Positions 1 to 13,545 of a stretch of 64,000 bases of DNA are shown in pieces. A program made the position numbers and the translations under genes. The notes under the pieces were generated by a model. It worked only from the letters and a program-made list of their open reading frames with translations. It searched no databases and was not told the origin of the DNA. Source of the stretch: Rhynchonema sp. JSB1_4 (lineage: Eukaryota; Nematoda; Chromadorea; Monhysterida; Xyalidae); assembly GCA_030248065.1 (NCBI GenBank), contig JASAMV010003555.1, positions 1 to 64,000 of the forward strand, read 5' to 3'. Numbering within the stretch: position 1 is the first letter of the stretch; each line of letters opens with the position of its first letter.

Positions 1-1190
1 GAGTATTGTTGAAATAGCGCACGATCAAAATTTTCAGAAAGCGCACTATAGGGAATGAACCATATGTCGCTTAGCATTACCATGCTAGCTCCGATACTGT
101 ACGTACACACAACGATACAATCATTTCACGTCCACTCACGAAAGTACACACTACTGTTTCAGATGATAAATAATAGAAGGACCTGGTGACAAGGGTTGCA
201 GGAAGGACACACCAATATAAAAACGACGTTCTGGCATCTGGCCCAAGAAAAATTGTGAACAGTGAAAGTGCAAAGACGTTTTTTGTTCGCAAAATGCCGG
301 AATCCGAGGCACACCTTGTACATACATACCAGGTATACCTTGCCAGGAGGTGCCTTCAAAAGAGAAAGGCCGCGCACGTTGAAGCCAATTATTTCAAACA
401 TCTGAATCTTGGTCAGCCAAACAAATTGCACAATTTACTTCGAGGTCGATATTCAAAAACACACACACACACACAGACGGAGAGGGTGGCATTGCATAGT
501 GAAAAAGTACACATTGAATAAACTGTGCTCTTCATAACAACAAACAACCGCAACTTGACAAAAGCACATTTAGCCGATGATACTAAGGTCAGTGACCGAG
601 AAAGTGTTAGCGTCGCTTCAATGGTAATCGAAGGTGTACATGCTGCTACCAACCAGGTTGATCTGAGTGCAGTGCCGAGTGTAAAGTGATTTAGAGGGCT
701 GCTGGCCGCATTGACCGGTTTGTGACGCGCTCTTGATGAAAAAAAGATGACTGTGGTGGTATGAAAATTCGGCTCAACATTTTCGTAAACGCTGGTATAA
801 ATGTTATTTGCTGTTGTTTGTCTTATTTTGAAAAAATAACACGTAGAAAAGGCACGTGACGGTGCATGAACGCGAAACATCAATAACCCGACACCGCATA
901 TGCCATCAGCAGATGTTTCAGTGGACCAAAAACAAAATAATTTAAACAAGATTGGATTTTACAATTTTAGAAAGAATCAGGGTTGGTGACAAAAAAAGCA
1001 TAAACTAAGGGATGGCAGTTGATGCGACAAAGTCTGCTTTGCCATGAGATGTATACCATTTCAAAGACCTGTCAGTCCAGTATGGTGGTCTAATAGATAG
1101 CCGCTTTGAAAGTGACACAAGCGCAGAACAGGTAGCAAGTCGGGGTGTACTCAGTTATGTCACGTTAACTGTACATAAAGGCAATCAATC
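1..1190. other. No gene supported
   Basis: Several open frames exist on both strands, but none shows a family motif, a signal peptide or convincing splice sites. A short (CA)n run lies near 458-474. I see nothing else here. Confidence 0.5.
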
Positions 1191-1364
1191 TGCGCCAAGA
1201 CGAGCCCGATTTCGGAGGTGGCATGCTTACAAAACAAATAGAAAGAGAAAATCTCCATGCACCACGTGCTATTCTACAACCTGCTGTAACAGTTGCCAAA
1301 TCAGCAGTTACGTATGAATGTTTCACCAATCTGCCACATCCGAAATCGGGCTCGTGCTGACGTA
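1191..1364. mobile_element. MITE-like inverted-repeat element
   Basis: About 33-bp arms at 1191-1223 and 1332-1364 are inverted copies with few mismatches. The shared core is CGAGCCCGATTTCGGA. The interior of about 110 bp has no coding potential. This is the structure of a small non-autonomous DNA transposon. I could not assign a target-site duplication or a superfamily. Confidence 0.6.
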
Positions 1365-2279
1365 TATGTAGTGTTAGGTGGCGTACTGTAATGTACTAGA
1401 CGTTTCATGATACTCAGTTTGAATCACAAGTCTTGTTGGCTGAATGTTTTTACTTCTGCTGATGTTTCACATCGTAGGTATGGAGTTAATCACACACATT
1501 CATGACTGCGCTACGTGACAAGAGTGCGTGACAAAGCCAGAGCACATCTGATAAGCACAGGTGTATCAGATAACGCACCTGTCACATTTTCAAGATTTGA
1601 ATGTCATTCAGTTGCATTCAAAAGTAAACATCGCCACTTTGCTATAATCCACGGGGGCTTATCGAAAGTTGCGCGTTTTTTTGACAAACAAAACAAGGCG
1701 AATTTACATAAATTTTTGCAAACAGCACAGTTTTTTCGCTCATTTTTGAAGCTGTTGAAAACGCCAGACCAGCGACCGTACAGTGCACACAACCGTTAAC
1801 TTCGGGCACCTCCTTTGAACGAGAGAGAAAAGCATAACATTTGGTCTGGAAATTTTTGAAAAAAAAACAGACCGCCACAAACAATTCTGAAACCAGCTGG
1901 AGCTTCAAAGTGTTATGCTCAAAACCCAAAAAGGCACACCACTTGTTACAATTTGGCGTGTGAAACGCATAACGTATGTACAATACATGACGGGTGCGCA
2001 GCTGACACACATCTGCTTCGCGTTTGAAAATATTGTAAAAATGTGTGCGTATAATTTTTCCGTGCGACCCTATACATACGTGCTCCAATCTGGGGCCAAT
2101 GGTACAGTGGTCAAATCAAGTAGTCAAATCACTTCGCCAACTCAAGCAGCCGCAAATGAGCGCGAGAAACAGTACACTGAGTTGACGACGAGATTTGACG
2201 ATCTGATTTGACCGCAGTAGTATAAGCCCCACTGTGGGTGGGACTGTGGAGTGCGGTGGAGTAATGTTCTGATTGTCCT
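1365..2279. other. No gene supported
   Basis: Only low-complexity open frames without recognisable domains. One copy of the dispersed TGATGTTTCA word lies at 1460-1469. Confidence 0.5.
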
Positions 2280-2478
2280 ACACTCTGAAAGCACTTTTTG
2301 ATGTACATACACTTTCAAATCCGTTGCCTGATCCATATAGCACGCAACGTATCACAGCCAGCCAGCAGCAGAGTTTTCGCAGCATTTTCGCAAATCACGT
2401 GACCGCTATTGCAGCACAGTGATTTTTTGCAGATCAGGCAACGCGCTTGAAAGTATTCACCCAATTGTATTGTCAGAG
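2280..2478. mobile_element. MITE family A, diverged copy
   Basis: The ends carry the family A signature: CGTTGCCTGATC on the left and GATCAGGCAACGCGCTTGAAA on the right, finishing near ATTGTCAGAG. The interior has the same TCACGTGA palindrome (2395-2402) as the copies at 13.5 and 39.9 kb. This copy is clearly more diverged and its left end is eroded. Confidence 0.65.
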
Positions 2479-5400
2479 CCGTGTCCTTTGCACCTTGGAC
2501 TGTTCATGCAAGATGCCTGATTTAGCAAGATGAGCCCTGCACGTTATGAACTTCATCTGCGCACATCATTCACCAGCCAGTGCATCCTGCATTGATTGTG
2601 TGTGCCCCGCTCCAACAGCATTCTGTTTCACGCACCCACGTATATGTAATTAACAAAAGCAGCATCTTCATCCACTGCTGGTCAGCATCCTGCCCCCAAG
2701 GAGGGGGAAGAAACAAATAAAAACGAAACAGTCAAAAATTGATGGAACATCGCTGTAGAGGGAATGGACATAACCGGCTATAACTGGTGTGGTTCAGTAG
2801 GGACCACGTCGTCGTCGTTTGACAGATGCCCATGTTTGTTTTGCATTTATTTTTTTAAAAATAGTCGCATTCAACTGAAACAATCAGAAAATACTATCAC
2901 AAGCACACGTTTACCACATACAAAAGTTCCAACCTCTGACCGAATCGAACCAAAGAGTCTTTGCTTTGGCATATTCTGCACAAACTCACAATACGGTCCC
3001 GGTTTTGAGCAATAACACAATAATATTCACGATTATGGCGTCATCAGACCAGTTGTAGTAAGTTTGTGCCAAAAATAGCTCGCTCATATCTACATACTGT
3101 ATGTACATAGCTTGTCCTCTGTATCGTTGTTGTTAAAATGCATGATGGGTGGCGCCAAAATACCATTGATAAGCGGTTCCTTGGGCCACAAGAAAGAAAA
3201 CGGATTTTGCGATCCTATGATAAACCCAACAACCAAAACTGCGCTTTTTGACAGAGTACCAGCACCGATAAAGCAGCCGAAACTCACAGCAAACGTGTCG
3301 AGCTGAACAGAATTTATGGCCATGTCGCGTCCGTGGCTCAGTGGGTTCTCAAAGGCGTTGAGATCGGAAACTGTGCCATATTTTTGGACTTATTTCTTAT
3401 CATTATTAGTTTAAATTCGGTCAAAGAATAACGCAGTGTAACGAATCATATTAAATTTTAACTTCGATTCAGCGCATTTTATGCAAGATCGCCCTATCCC
3501 AATAGAAGTCGACTAAAATCGGGTTTGAGCGACCATCCTGAAACAAGTTTCGTGTCCGAAGCTCTTTTACCCGCGTTGCATGAACTGGGAAAGAAGAGCT
3601 ACATACAAAAGAAGATTGACATTTTACGTGCATTGGGAGCTTCTTGTTCATGACCAGGGCTCATCTTGGTCTCTGTGTGCTTCTTCCACATTGTCCGACT
3701 AGCATGAAGCAAGTTATTATGATCATGCCGCATCTTTATGATGAAAGGTTTGCTTTCTCGTATACACAGAAAAAGTTGAATAGAATCCTGTAACCCCCAA
3801 AACAGAGTTCTGCTTTGTCATTGCTATAAGTTCAAAGAATCTACAGCATTAAAGGACGGAGTAGTCGAGAAGTCGACTCGAACCCCGCCTGGCGTGCCCT
3901 TGTGTCCTCTGTGAAGAGTCTTAACACGAAAAGTTCATCTTGTCGAATCTCAGGAGTTTGCTTGATTAAAGACCGTCCCGTTTTCTGTTCCATACGTTCC
4001 TTGGGGAGTCGACAAAAAAACAGCGAAAGGCCGCAAACTTTCAAACTGTCACACTATCGCCTCGGCTCACCCTCGGTCGGCCACAGTTCCGGAACAGCAA
4101 TTTTCTTTAATTTGACACGCGTGTCGCTGACTTTGCTTGTTTTCTTCTTTGGTCGACATTTGACAGAAAGTGTTCTCGCACAACCTGCTCTTATTAGGTA
4201 CATATGTACTGTAGACATTTAGTTTAAACCGGTGTTGTGGTCAAGTGCGATAACAAATACGTGGAGCGAGAATAGCTTTTACTTGAACTTAATGGGATTT
4301 GATGACCAGCGCACGTTATTTGCTTGATATTTTGGTCGGACTGTTCAGTTCGCTAGAGTATTGTGGCATTTTGGGGTTGCCTGCCACACGGTGACTACGT
4401 GTCTCTGATGATTAAAGCTGTCAGGTGTGACAGGCCAAAACAGCAACGTATCAACGGCCGTGCCCTCCGAGCACCGTATCGTTTGACCATCTGATTGTTT
4501 TGCTTCAATGCAGGCCTCAAGCCCAACACGGACATGAAGTTTGAAAAGCGACAATTCCGACGTACAAAATAACCTGTGTGAGGACAGCCAGCCAGCCAGC
4601 GCATTCCCTTTTAATCTTGTTGAAAGGCGAAACGCTCTTTCTGTTGTCATGGAGTCACGCATAAGCAAATAATAATACGGTTAGCACGGGAGTTGCAATC
4701 TTACAAATGGAATCTCATACTCAAATGGTACTATGTATGTAATACAGGTGTACACACCGTGGGCCACATTTTTTCACCATATTGTGTCCCCATTACGCTC
4801 GGCATCAACGTTGTTCTACTGCTGGTTTGTACTCATTATCAAGCTTCAGATTAGGAAACGACATACATAGTTCATCACCGTAGCGCAAAACCGCCTCTAA
4901 TTTTCTCTTTCCGCGAATGAGCTTATACGTATCTTTTTCCCCCGCCGTTTGTGTTTTCCTCACAGAAATTAATCAGAGGTAGGCGGTAAAGAAAGCATGC
5001 GGTTATCTATCCCGTATGCCATACAGTTCCAGCGAGTATTCTAGCATTAGGTTATATTCGCGTGCAAAGGCAATAAAATTCGTCTGGTGTGTGTGTGGTG
5101 GTATTAGTCGGTCTACATACAGTACAAGTACCTCTACCGGACCCCGAAGCAAGAACCACGCATTTTCTTCAACGCTGTGCCCTGGACTGTCACGCATTGT
5201 TGTGTGACCGATTGGCACATCGTACCCGCAAATAATACGTCTTTCAGGACATTCAAAAATTAATTTTATTCTCGTTGTACTGAAAAACGCAGGTTTATGT
5301 GCCGTTATAACGATTTGCACCTGCGGTATCACAAGCAATATTGGTTAAATTGGTTTCGGTTCTAAAAATGATGTCATTCCTGCTTGTAACACAAATTTGT

Positions 5401-7185
5401 GCTCGAGCTTGACCTGTCTTGCATTTTGCTTATTTTTTGCTCATTTAATGATAACATAAACATAACCTTTATGTGAAGGGGGAATTCATCGAAGAAAATT
5501 AACGGTATCCTTCGTCTATGTCCAAAACGGATGGCTTGACACGCGACTACAGCAACTAAACTGACGATAGACAACTGAGCTTTTTTATGACTGTGTTGTT
5601 TTTATTTCTCATCGCTTTCGCAGACAAGAATACCGCACAGATAGTGCACCAAATGAGCTCCTTTCTTCCGTGCGTTGCTATTTTGTACTATTTTTAAGCT
5701 TTTCAATATCCTGTTTTGTTCGCGCTTGACAATAACTTCGTTCAAAGCTTCGGTCAAATCTCATCTCGGTTTTCTGGCGCTGGTGCCGCTTTTGAAACAA
5801 GTTTGCGGTCTAAAGTTTAAAGTTGGAAATAAAACTTCCATTGCGACAGTTTAGTGTGGTCATCAAAATACAATAGGAGAGTTTGGCGCACGCGCGCTCA
5901 CGGCCTTTCGAATCAAATTAGAATTGATGTTTTTTGCATGAACTTCGGTCAGCATGTGGGATGGATAATTTAGCAAAAGTTTCACAGCCTGGTAAAATTC
6001 CGAACCCCATAATATCTTGTTTGAAAATCAACATCACAAAAGGTGCAAGTATGCCTTGACAAGACAGGGTACAGCAACAGTTCAACAAAAGCGCTGCATT
6101 CATTTGCCACATCTCAGCGGCCCAACCAACCATATCTTGATGTATTTTGCGACTTGCAACACTATGCCAAATGCCGGCAAAGCTGCTTGTGGTGGGGGAG
6201 GCAGGCGCGCCCATGCCTTGACTTGTCTTGTGCGTGTGCTCCATGGCGCCCTATCTCTGATTGACACTGTAGGTCGCTTCCTGGCCCGGGCTCGCTTCCC
6301 TCTGTTTCATGATGGCCGGTTTCATTCAACTGTTTCAAGTGTCATGGAAAAAGTTTCTTGAACAAGTTACACATGTACAGTACCCGTACGGTGGTCTAGT
6401 CTCACTGACTATGACCAGGTGCACCGTCCTTTAGCGTGATTATCGAAGCCACTTTGGTCACACTCGTCTGGGTGAACAACTCACTTGCATATCATATCGG
6501 CGACGTGACATTTGAAGTCGAAACGCATTAAAAATATGTGTACATTTCCAAAGCTCGAAGCGGCTGCCTTGAGACCGAAAAAGATACAGACATGGGAAAC
6601 TTAGCGGCTTAGTATAGCAGTTAGCACCATATTTTCATCACGGGGACAAAAAATGTTTGGAAGCAATCTATAAATATTTGACTTCTGGGGCGTTCATGGC
6701 ATCAGAATTGTTAGTTTTGATGCTATTTTGGGCAAAGAACGACCCATGAATCTTTGTCTGGTCTGGGACTCTAAGAATCTAAGGCATGATTTCCGGACTT
6801 CTAACTGCGTGGCATCCGAAAAACGTTTGTGTACCCACCCACTGCAAAACATTGCTTGTTGATTTTGCTTCGCAGCGCGCTATGTCCTATTCAAGCCCTG
6901 CTGTTTTATCGGACTTGGGAACATTTGGTTTACAAAACAAATAGTCTGAATAGAAGCAAGCTGTAGGCCCTCAGCTGAAGCCATGAGATTCTGAAGCTAC
7001 TTTGCAGGCATCACTTGGTGCCAGCTTGTGCAACATCCATTGGTTCATACGGCATGCAGGTTTTCACAACAGCATGCAATCTGCTGTCTAACTTGGTACA
7101 TCAGCGCCATTATCCGATCACACTACACAATAGTAAGCCAAATACATATGTACATAATTTATCAGATCAACTAACGCGTGACTTA
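2479..7185. other. Gene-poor stretch, no gene supported
   Basis: No open frame over these 4.7 kb has a recognisable domain or a consistent splice pattern. Position 3333-3343 reads TGGCTCAGTGG, which fits a pol III A-box. At about 3869-3882 the minus strand reads GGGGTTCGAGTCGA, which fits a B-box. They are about 540 bp apart and in opposite orientations, so they may be SINE fragments but not a tRNA gene. Confidence 0.4.
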
Positions 7186-7569
7186 GGCTGCGGTTATACT
7201 CGTTCCGCGGAACTGAAGGAACAAGTGGAGGAACTATCATTTCCGTTGACAGTCTTGTGTTTGCCTGACTAATCATCAGCAGTGCATAGCAGCAAGTAAC
7301 AACGTGTCCGTCTGCGAAGTGTTTCGGATTGAGCATGTGCGGCTGAAGAACAATCACTGTTCCTCCACTTTCTTTGTACTGAGGTCGGTGGAGGAATCCG
7401 CGTTTTAGTGCAACCGTTTGCATTGCACAAAATTGGTTGCATGGGCGCCTAGTGTGAGACAAGGCCGTCAACGCTGTTGGTCCCCTTTGAGCCATGCTCT
7501 TGTCAGTGGCTCGTGGCAATCGTTCCTCCACCCGTTCCTCCAGTTCCGCGGAATAAGTATAACCGCACC
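7186..7569. mobile_element. PIF/Harbinger-like MITE
   Basis: A 384-bp element. The left end GGCTGCGGTTATACTCGTTC is inverted at the right end, whose reverse complement reads GGTGCGGTTATACTTATTC. Both arms continue with TCCGCGGAACT and GGAGGAAC blocks. It is flanked by TTA at 7183-7185 and at 7570-7572. A 3-bp TTA/TAA duplication with GG..CC ends is typical of PIF/Harbinger; the superfamily call is inference from that. It has no transposase and is therefore non-autonomous. Confidence 0.7.
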
Positions 7570-8749
7570 TTAATACACACTATAGTGGGCATAGAACAAC
7601 GTGTAACCTTTCATTGGCGGCTACGGTGCCTAGGCGGCTGATGTGTCTTATAATCTTGACCTCAGCTTCTTAGAATTTGCGGTACCCTCGCGCGGACGCT
7701 AAAATTTGCAGCACCTTGCACCTAAAGCTTGTGCGATGTTTGACCGGAGCTATTAGCGACATTACCGATAGGTGGATACAATATAAGGGCGCGCCGGTTG
7801 CTTCCTTCGGTGAACGCGTATTAAAACGCCATCCCTTATGTGTCTGACAGGATGAGGATAAACCGCAAGATTATAACATTATGAAACGTCGTTGGGTTTG
7901 AATAGCAGGCGAGTAGCCTTAGTATACAAAGATTCATATATAGGATCTGCGAAATTTTTCTTAATTTTTGGAATTTGTTTTCGTTTTGAGCACCTCCAAC
8001 GTCATTTTTTTTGCAATATGGCTTGGCTTTTGACAAGCGTCGAACTCTGGTTTATTATCCATTTCGGTTACTCTCTATATTCGAATTCCTATTACATGTA
8101 TACGTTACATCGGTATTCTTAAAGGTCTCAACGTGCGTACTTGCGCGGAACCCAATTTTAAACTCGCTCAAAGCGCCTCTATGTTGTACGTCCGCAGCTG
8201 TGCTAATAAAACCAGCAGAACAAACAAAAACAAAATTGTAAAAATTGTTCGCCGCTTGCGTGGTCGGGATAATTTCTGGCCTTCTTTCGCTGCTTCAATG
8301 CGTTTTTTCATTCGGTATTGTGAAATTCTTGCAAATTTTCTTTGAATTTTTTCGGAGCAGCCCACGGGCGTGTGAAAGTGTCGCAACAGGACATGGCAAT
8401 CCCAAATTATATTCCCACGTGAAACATCAACGCGTCATGCTCGCACAGTGTTGGGCAGCGGTCACGTGGTTGCTGGTTGATGTTTCACACGCACTAAATA
8501 TTGTGCCAAACGTGCTTTCAGTCACAAATGTGCCTCAGCTGGGATCAACTAAATGCAGGTACAGTATATCGTCGCAAGTGAAGTTCGAAATTTTGTTTTA
8601 TAAAAATGCTGACAAATATGTTTCGGACTATTTTGTACATTTCAATATGTTTTTGGACTCGGGCCTTTAACCTGACTGAATGCGCAAGGCGATTGTAAAA
8701 AACGTAAAAGCTGGATTTTGAACACAAACATTGCATTTTAAAATTCTAG
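7570..8749. other. No gene supported
   Basis: Short open frames without recognisable motifs. Two oppositely oriented copies of the TGATGTTTCA word (8420-8429 and 8478-8487) flank a GGTCACGTGG E-box. Confidence 0.45.
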
Positions 8750-11521
8750 GGCCAACGGCTACCACCCAACCAACGAGCCGCAGTTTATGTGCGATCCGAG
8801 TCACAAGCTGGATCGGACCTGGAGCCGGAAACTGGCCGAAACCCTGAATCTGCAAGACAATGACATTTGGACGGTGGAGTGTCCGGACTTAGACAAGGAC
8901 CATGATGATGATAATCATGACAGTAATCTCGGTCGAAAACTCTGGGAAGTCGACGCGATGGGCATGAAACGTCGCGCTGTGCTCACGTGGAGTGCGCCTG
9001 ATGTTTCACATTATGATCAAAACAACATCGACGATCAATTGATAGGCTCAGCGGTCGGGCTGACTGATGTTTCAAGCACCATGCATCCAGTTGTGCTCAA
9101 TTCTGACGGATTTGAGACGCGCTTCTGGTATCCGGACTCGGATGGGCACGTGGTCAGGACGAAATCAAGACGCACACCGGCTGTCGCACATAACAGAGGT
9201 GCTACACACTTGAGTGGGCATATTGGGTACATGACACGCCCGGTATTGGGCGTACATTCTATGATACTAACTACCGTTGGAAGTTCGGAACCTATTGAAG
9301 GACAGGGTCCTTGATCACCAATGGGCATGATAACATGGGTGCTAAACCAGAGCTAGTCGCGTCACGTCGTGTGCGGATGAGCAACTTTTGCGATGATCAA
9401 AATTAATGTTGCAACTCTTTAGAAAATACGAGTCATACAAAATTTGTCTATGTACCAAGTCGCAGTCGCAGCAGCTTGCCAGCAAATCTGATAGACCCAT
9501 AATTTCAAAAATGTTGTTCTTCATCTTGCCTAATCATACAAGGTCGTCCGATGCGTTATGACAACCATTACCGTGCGTTCGATCGGGAACCAGATATTCC
9601 GTTAAATCGTACGTGGAGGATTGGAATCTTGATGACGGACAATCTTGCATTAAATGCGGTTGGTTGTTGATTTACAAGAGCTTTCTCTTCCACTGTGTTT
9701 AGTTTAGAACTCAATTTGATGTTTCACGCACAGGTACAAGAGTGTCACACGGGTCAGTCACGTGACCTGCCCACAACCGACACCAAATCAACGTTATTGC
9801 AAATGGCAGCTAGAACTGTGCGATCAAGATGGTCTAGGCGAGTGTCTGATTGGCTGATGTTTCAAACAAACTTCTGTTTGAAAGTTTCTTATTGGCTCTC
9901 GGTCAAACTATGCATCAGGCCATCATCAGTGCAAATGCATCAGAAGTGATCGATTTCAAAAAATAGCCGTATCAATGTGAAGCCCGCCTGTTTAAACTTA
10001 GTACATGCTGATTGCAGGGGTTACTACCCACCATTACCCGAGCCGGGCACATCCAAAAATTGTCCTGTTGATCTGGTGCTAATAGCCGTTGGCAACACGC
10101 TGTACTGTGATTGGAGGTATGGTACGGTCGAACACAGTGTGTCACCGACAGGTTCGTGCGAACAAAGTTGAAGTTACTACTGAATTTTCTCAGTGTTCTT
10201 ATTGCTTTTCATCTTGATCTTTTACACGCTGTTTCGTAGACGTCAATGCCTACTCACAGAGGCCAAAATAAAAGTTGCAGATAACAGACTTTATATGATC
10301 ATCAAACGTCATATGTAAGTTATGATTTACGACATTGAGCGGTATAAGACATAAATGTACTGAGTACGGTAATGTTGGTCTATCTTGCCCTGCTTTCGCA
10401 GACAGACCGATGCGCCAGGGCTCATCAGTGCGAACGCCTCTGGCGAGTTTTTCTCCAAAAAGCCCCACCAGCACCATCTTATTGCTGGGTTGTAACATCA
10501 TGGCGCGAATGACCCATGCCCATGTGGCAAGGTATCCCAAAAACTTCAAGAACATAACTTTGCCGCACCACAACCACATGAAACTGAGTAATGGCTGACA
10601 TACATATGTATAACAATCAAAAACCAGCAGCAGCGCGCACAAGATTCCTCCATCCTACAGTAATCGCAGCAATGTCGCCCGAAATGAAGAAGTTTATCGA
10701 CGGTCATGAACCATCGTTGTTTGACGATGAGATGTATTTCGAAAGTCCGAGGGTCGTCGGGGACTTGCTCGTACAGCAACTGGCCAACATGCTTGTTCAG
10801 GTACAGGGTGTCCTTATTTCTGATGGTTGTCGCATCTTTTTCTGGTTCCAAGCGACGGCCTGGCATGATAACATGTCACTAAGTACAGTACTGAATCATG
10901 AACACAGCAGGATTGCGCCAGCATGCCATCAGGTAATGCACTCATATACCCCATAGGTACATACATAACGTGTGCACTTGTACACCTGAGATGATCCACT
11001 CAATTTGCTAAAAACAACACGAACATGTTTCGACCATTGACCGAAGCCCACAGACGAGTGGTGCACCCGACAAGTCACCAAGTGTTTCTGTAGACCATCT
11101 GTAGAAAGAGTCGAAGTGAGCAGGTGACGCTTAAGGCCACTTTATGCATTGTCTCCTTGCGATACAAACAACATTTTTTCGCGCGGTGATTGGCTCATGC
11201 GCGACCAACAGCCAATCAGTGCGTCAGAAAGTAGTGTTGCGTGCGTGTGCCGCACCGAGACAAAGTCTAAAATGGCCTTTATAGCAACCATTTAGAACTA
11301 TGTATATATACCAGTTGCGTCGAATTTATCCCCATCCTTCGTCCTTCTACTTCCAGTCGATATCGTCCTTCACCGAATCGGTGCGTTCGGCGCGCAGCAG
11401 TCGTGAATTCCACTACATCCAACACGACATCCCAACGTGGGCGTTGATCGCGTTTGCTGTCGCCACTGCCCTCGGACTCGGATGTGCTTATTTTGGCAAT
11501 TGTATCAGGTGTGGGGGGTGA
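8750..11521 (+). CDS. Unrecognised multi-exon gene, probable membrane-anchored protein
   Basis: I do not recognise the family. Candidate exons with usable splice sites are 8750 to about 8950 (contains MCDPSHKLDRTW and an acidic DHDDDNHD run), 9543-9658 (contains PLNRTWRIGI), 10018-10116 (GYYPPLPEPG, two Cys), 10634-10800 and 11357-11521. The last exon encodes a hydrophobic helix (WALIAFAVATALGLGCAYF) followed by a short Cys-containing tail and a TGA stop, which suggests a C-terminal membrane anchor. Joins between exons were not fully phase-checked, and the start exon was not found. It may be two genes. A MITE lies in the last putative intron. Confidence 0.35.
11131..11282. mobile_element. Short MITE-like hairpin element
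   Basis: The left arm begins TTAAGGCCACTTTATGCATT and continues GTCTC. The right arm, reverse-complemented, reads TATAAAGGCCATTTTAGACT then TTGTCTC. Inner GATTGGCT/AGCCAATC blocks also pair. It lies in the last putative intron of the 8.75-11.52 kb gene. Confidence 0.6.
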
Positions 11522-12930
11522 TTAGGGTTGATGTTTCACAGTGCTCGCCAGTAGTGCGAATTGGACACTGACCGAAACCATGTGTATGATATTGAATGCC
11601 ACAGTTGTGAATTTGAGTTTTTGAACACTGCATCTTTTTATCGTGCGCCGATGCTGGTGGCGCACAAACCTATCGCAGTCAGTTCCAGAAAGCGGAAATG
11701 GTCAACAAGCTACTGTACATGCAGAGATATAGTTGAGGGCAGGTTATCATTATTTTGGGCTTACTGGGGAAGAAATATAATGTATATCGACTGTATTATA
11801 ATCTTCGTGTTTTAGGCACATCGGCACCCCACCAGATGTTCATACTGTAGGTACTAGGTACATACTAGTATGACTTTAAGACACCCATTCGTCCCCCACA
11901 GAATAATATGTTTCAGCGCTTTCACAGTGTTTCAACCGCTTCACATAATGTTTCAGTCGTAAACAGTCGGGTCGTCGTAATGCACGTTCGGGCACTACAG
12001 CCGCGCGTCGGAAGGATTGGGGCGCGGGCTTCGGGGGTGGACTGTACAAAATGGGCGGTGCCGGAGGCGGCACTGCCGCAAAGGGCCGTGCTGGAATGTT
12101 CGGGCTGGTCAGGAAACCAGTGAAGTGAAACATCATTCTGCTCAGTGGAGAATGTTTGTGTGCCTGTTAGTGCAAATGAATTAGAGGCGAAAAGAACCGT
12201 ATCACAAAAATATATCATTCCCTACTTATTGGTTTTGCACATAATCGAATATTGTGTAATGTATTATGAACGGATGATATATACATAGTCTTACCTTTTC
12301 CCGTGCTTTCGCGCATCATGTTTTATTGGAATTGTTCTCGGAAAACCGTTTTTTTCGCAGATTCTATATTTCCGGTATGCTGCTCCGCTTTCACCTGGAG
12401 CCGGAAGGAATAATAAAATGAAGTAAACACCCACAACGAAGATACAATTACATTTTCTTCCGCTGCTGTTTTCTTTCCTCATCGCAAACGAACAACCAGC
12501 GCAAGTTAAAAATACAAAATGAGATACCGTGTCGTCCTTACTTAATAAATGTTCTAATTGGATTTTCAACTACAACTGTGCGACGCGTGACATTTTGTGA
12601 CGGGCAACAGATGCGTGGATCCTCTGGCAACATGAAGCGCACTTGTGACTTTATTTTTAGCTGTGCAGCATCTCAGTTTAACCCGTCTGCTCAGCCCACC
12701 CCCCATAAGGAGCTGTCAAGAACAGATCCATGTTTTGGTCATGTTTCCACGCAAGTAAACATCACAGAAATTGGCACGCTTGAATTACGTAAACTGTCTG
12801 TAGTTATTTTGATAATCGAATCTTGTCAACAAGCTGGATGGCTGCTTACAGCGTTTTTGGAGATTTCGGTGCTTTTACAAATAACGACCACTAATTTTAG
12901 ACCAAACATCTCGTTAAAAATCGCAATACA
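11522..12930. other. Intergenic, no gene supported
   Basis: Holds two TGATGTTTCA-type words (11529-11538 and 12126-12135). I see no recognisable coding region. Confidence 0.5.
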
Positions 12931-13379
12931 ATGGGTCAGCATTTCGTAAGAGTCCTCCTACTGATCACAATATTATTCATTATAAGTGATGTAGCGCACA
13001 GTCACGAAGAACAGCTGTGGTCGATAAAACGAAGCGACTCATATTCGGAGGTAAATGTCGTTTTGTATTTTTTTTGAAAAAGACGGAGATCCAGGGCCCA
13101 AAGTCCCAAAATGGCAAATACGTCAGGTTACTGTCCTTGCCATCCCAGAAACTTCTTTGTTTTCAGGCCGCGTGCATCCCGCCACGTTGCATTCGCATCC
13201 GATTTGGCAAACGTGTTCGATTCTGGCATCCGCCTACGCTTTTGTCTCAAACACAAGACCCACCGATGTCAATGTCAAATTGGTTGGCAAAACGAGCGTT
13301 TGGCACATACAACTCGCTCAAATTTGCGTTCCCGGCGCTCCGACTGCCCATCAGACGTTCAAATTACATCCGTTGGTGA
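12931..13379 (+). CDS. Putative neuropeptide precursor (Cys-loop RFamide)
   Basis: Two exons, 12931-13050 and 13167-13379, joined in phase 0 by a 116-bp GT-AG intron with a TTTTCAG acceptor, give 110 residues. Residues 1-23 form a typical signal peptide (VRVLLLITILFIISDVA). The mature region opens after a dibasic IKR. It holds SDSYSEAACIPPRCIRIRF followed by GKR, the standard amidation and cleavage signal, so the predicted product is a 19-residue RFamide with a C-x4-C loop. A second dibasic (LAKR) and an IRR follow in the C-terminal part. Prohormone organisation is established knowledge; the identity of the peptide is inference. I cannot place it in a named family. The reading frame and splice sites look good, but expression is unproven. 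Confidence 0.6.
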
Positions 13380-13545
13380 AAAATAAGGCTACTGCCCTTG
13401 GTGTGTAATGCGCTCGTCAGAGAAGACAAGCCAGGGTGAAAAACTGAATGAGATTGAAAACATAGTTTGTGTGTTATTGGGATACAAATGTACAGCTGGT
13501 TCTGGCCGCGATCATTTGTGGTCACTGACGATTAACCTACAGTAT

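Noticed and set aside
413..949. 178-residue minus-strand open frame
   Set aside because: Crosses a (CA)n run (poly Val-Cys), has no domain, no splice support and no paralogue.
3329..3350. tRNA-like A-box (TGGCTCAGTGG)
   Set aside because: No cloverleaf or B-box at the right distance on the same strand; at most a SINE fragment.
13055..13408. Alternative frame of 117 residues over neuropeptide exon 2
   Set aside because: It does not join the signal-peptide exon in phase, whereas the frame with RFGKR does.
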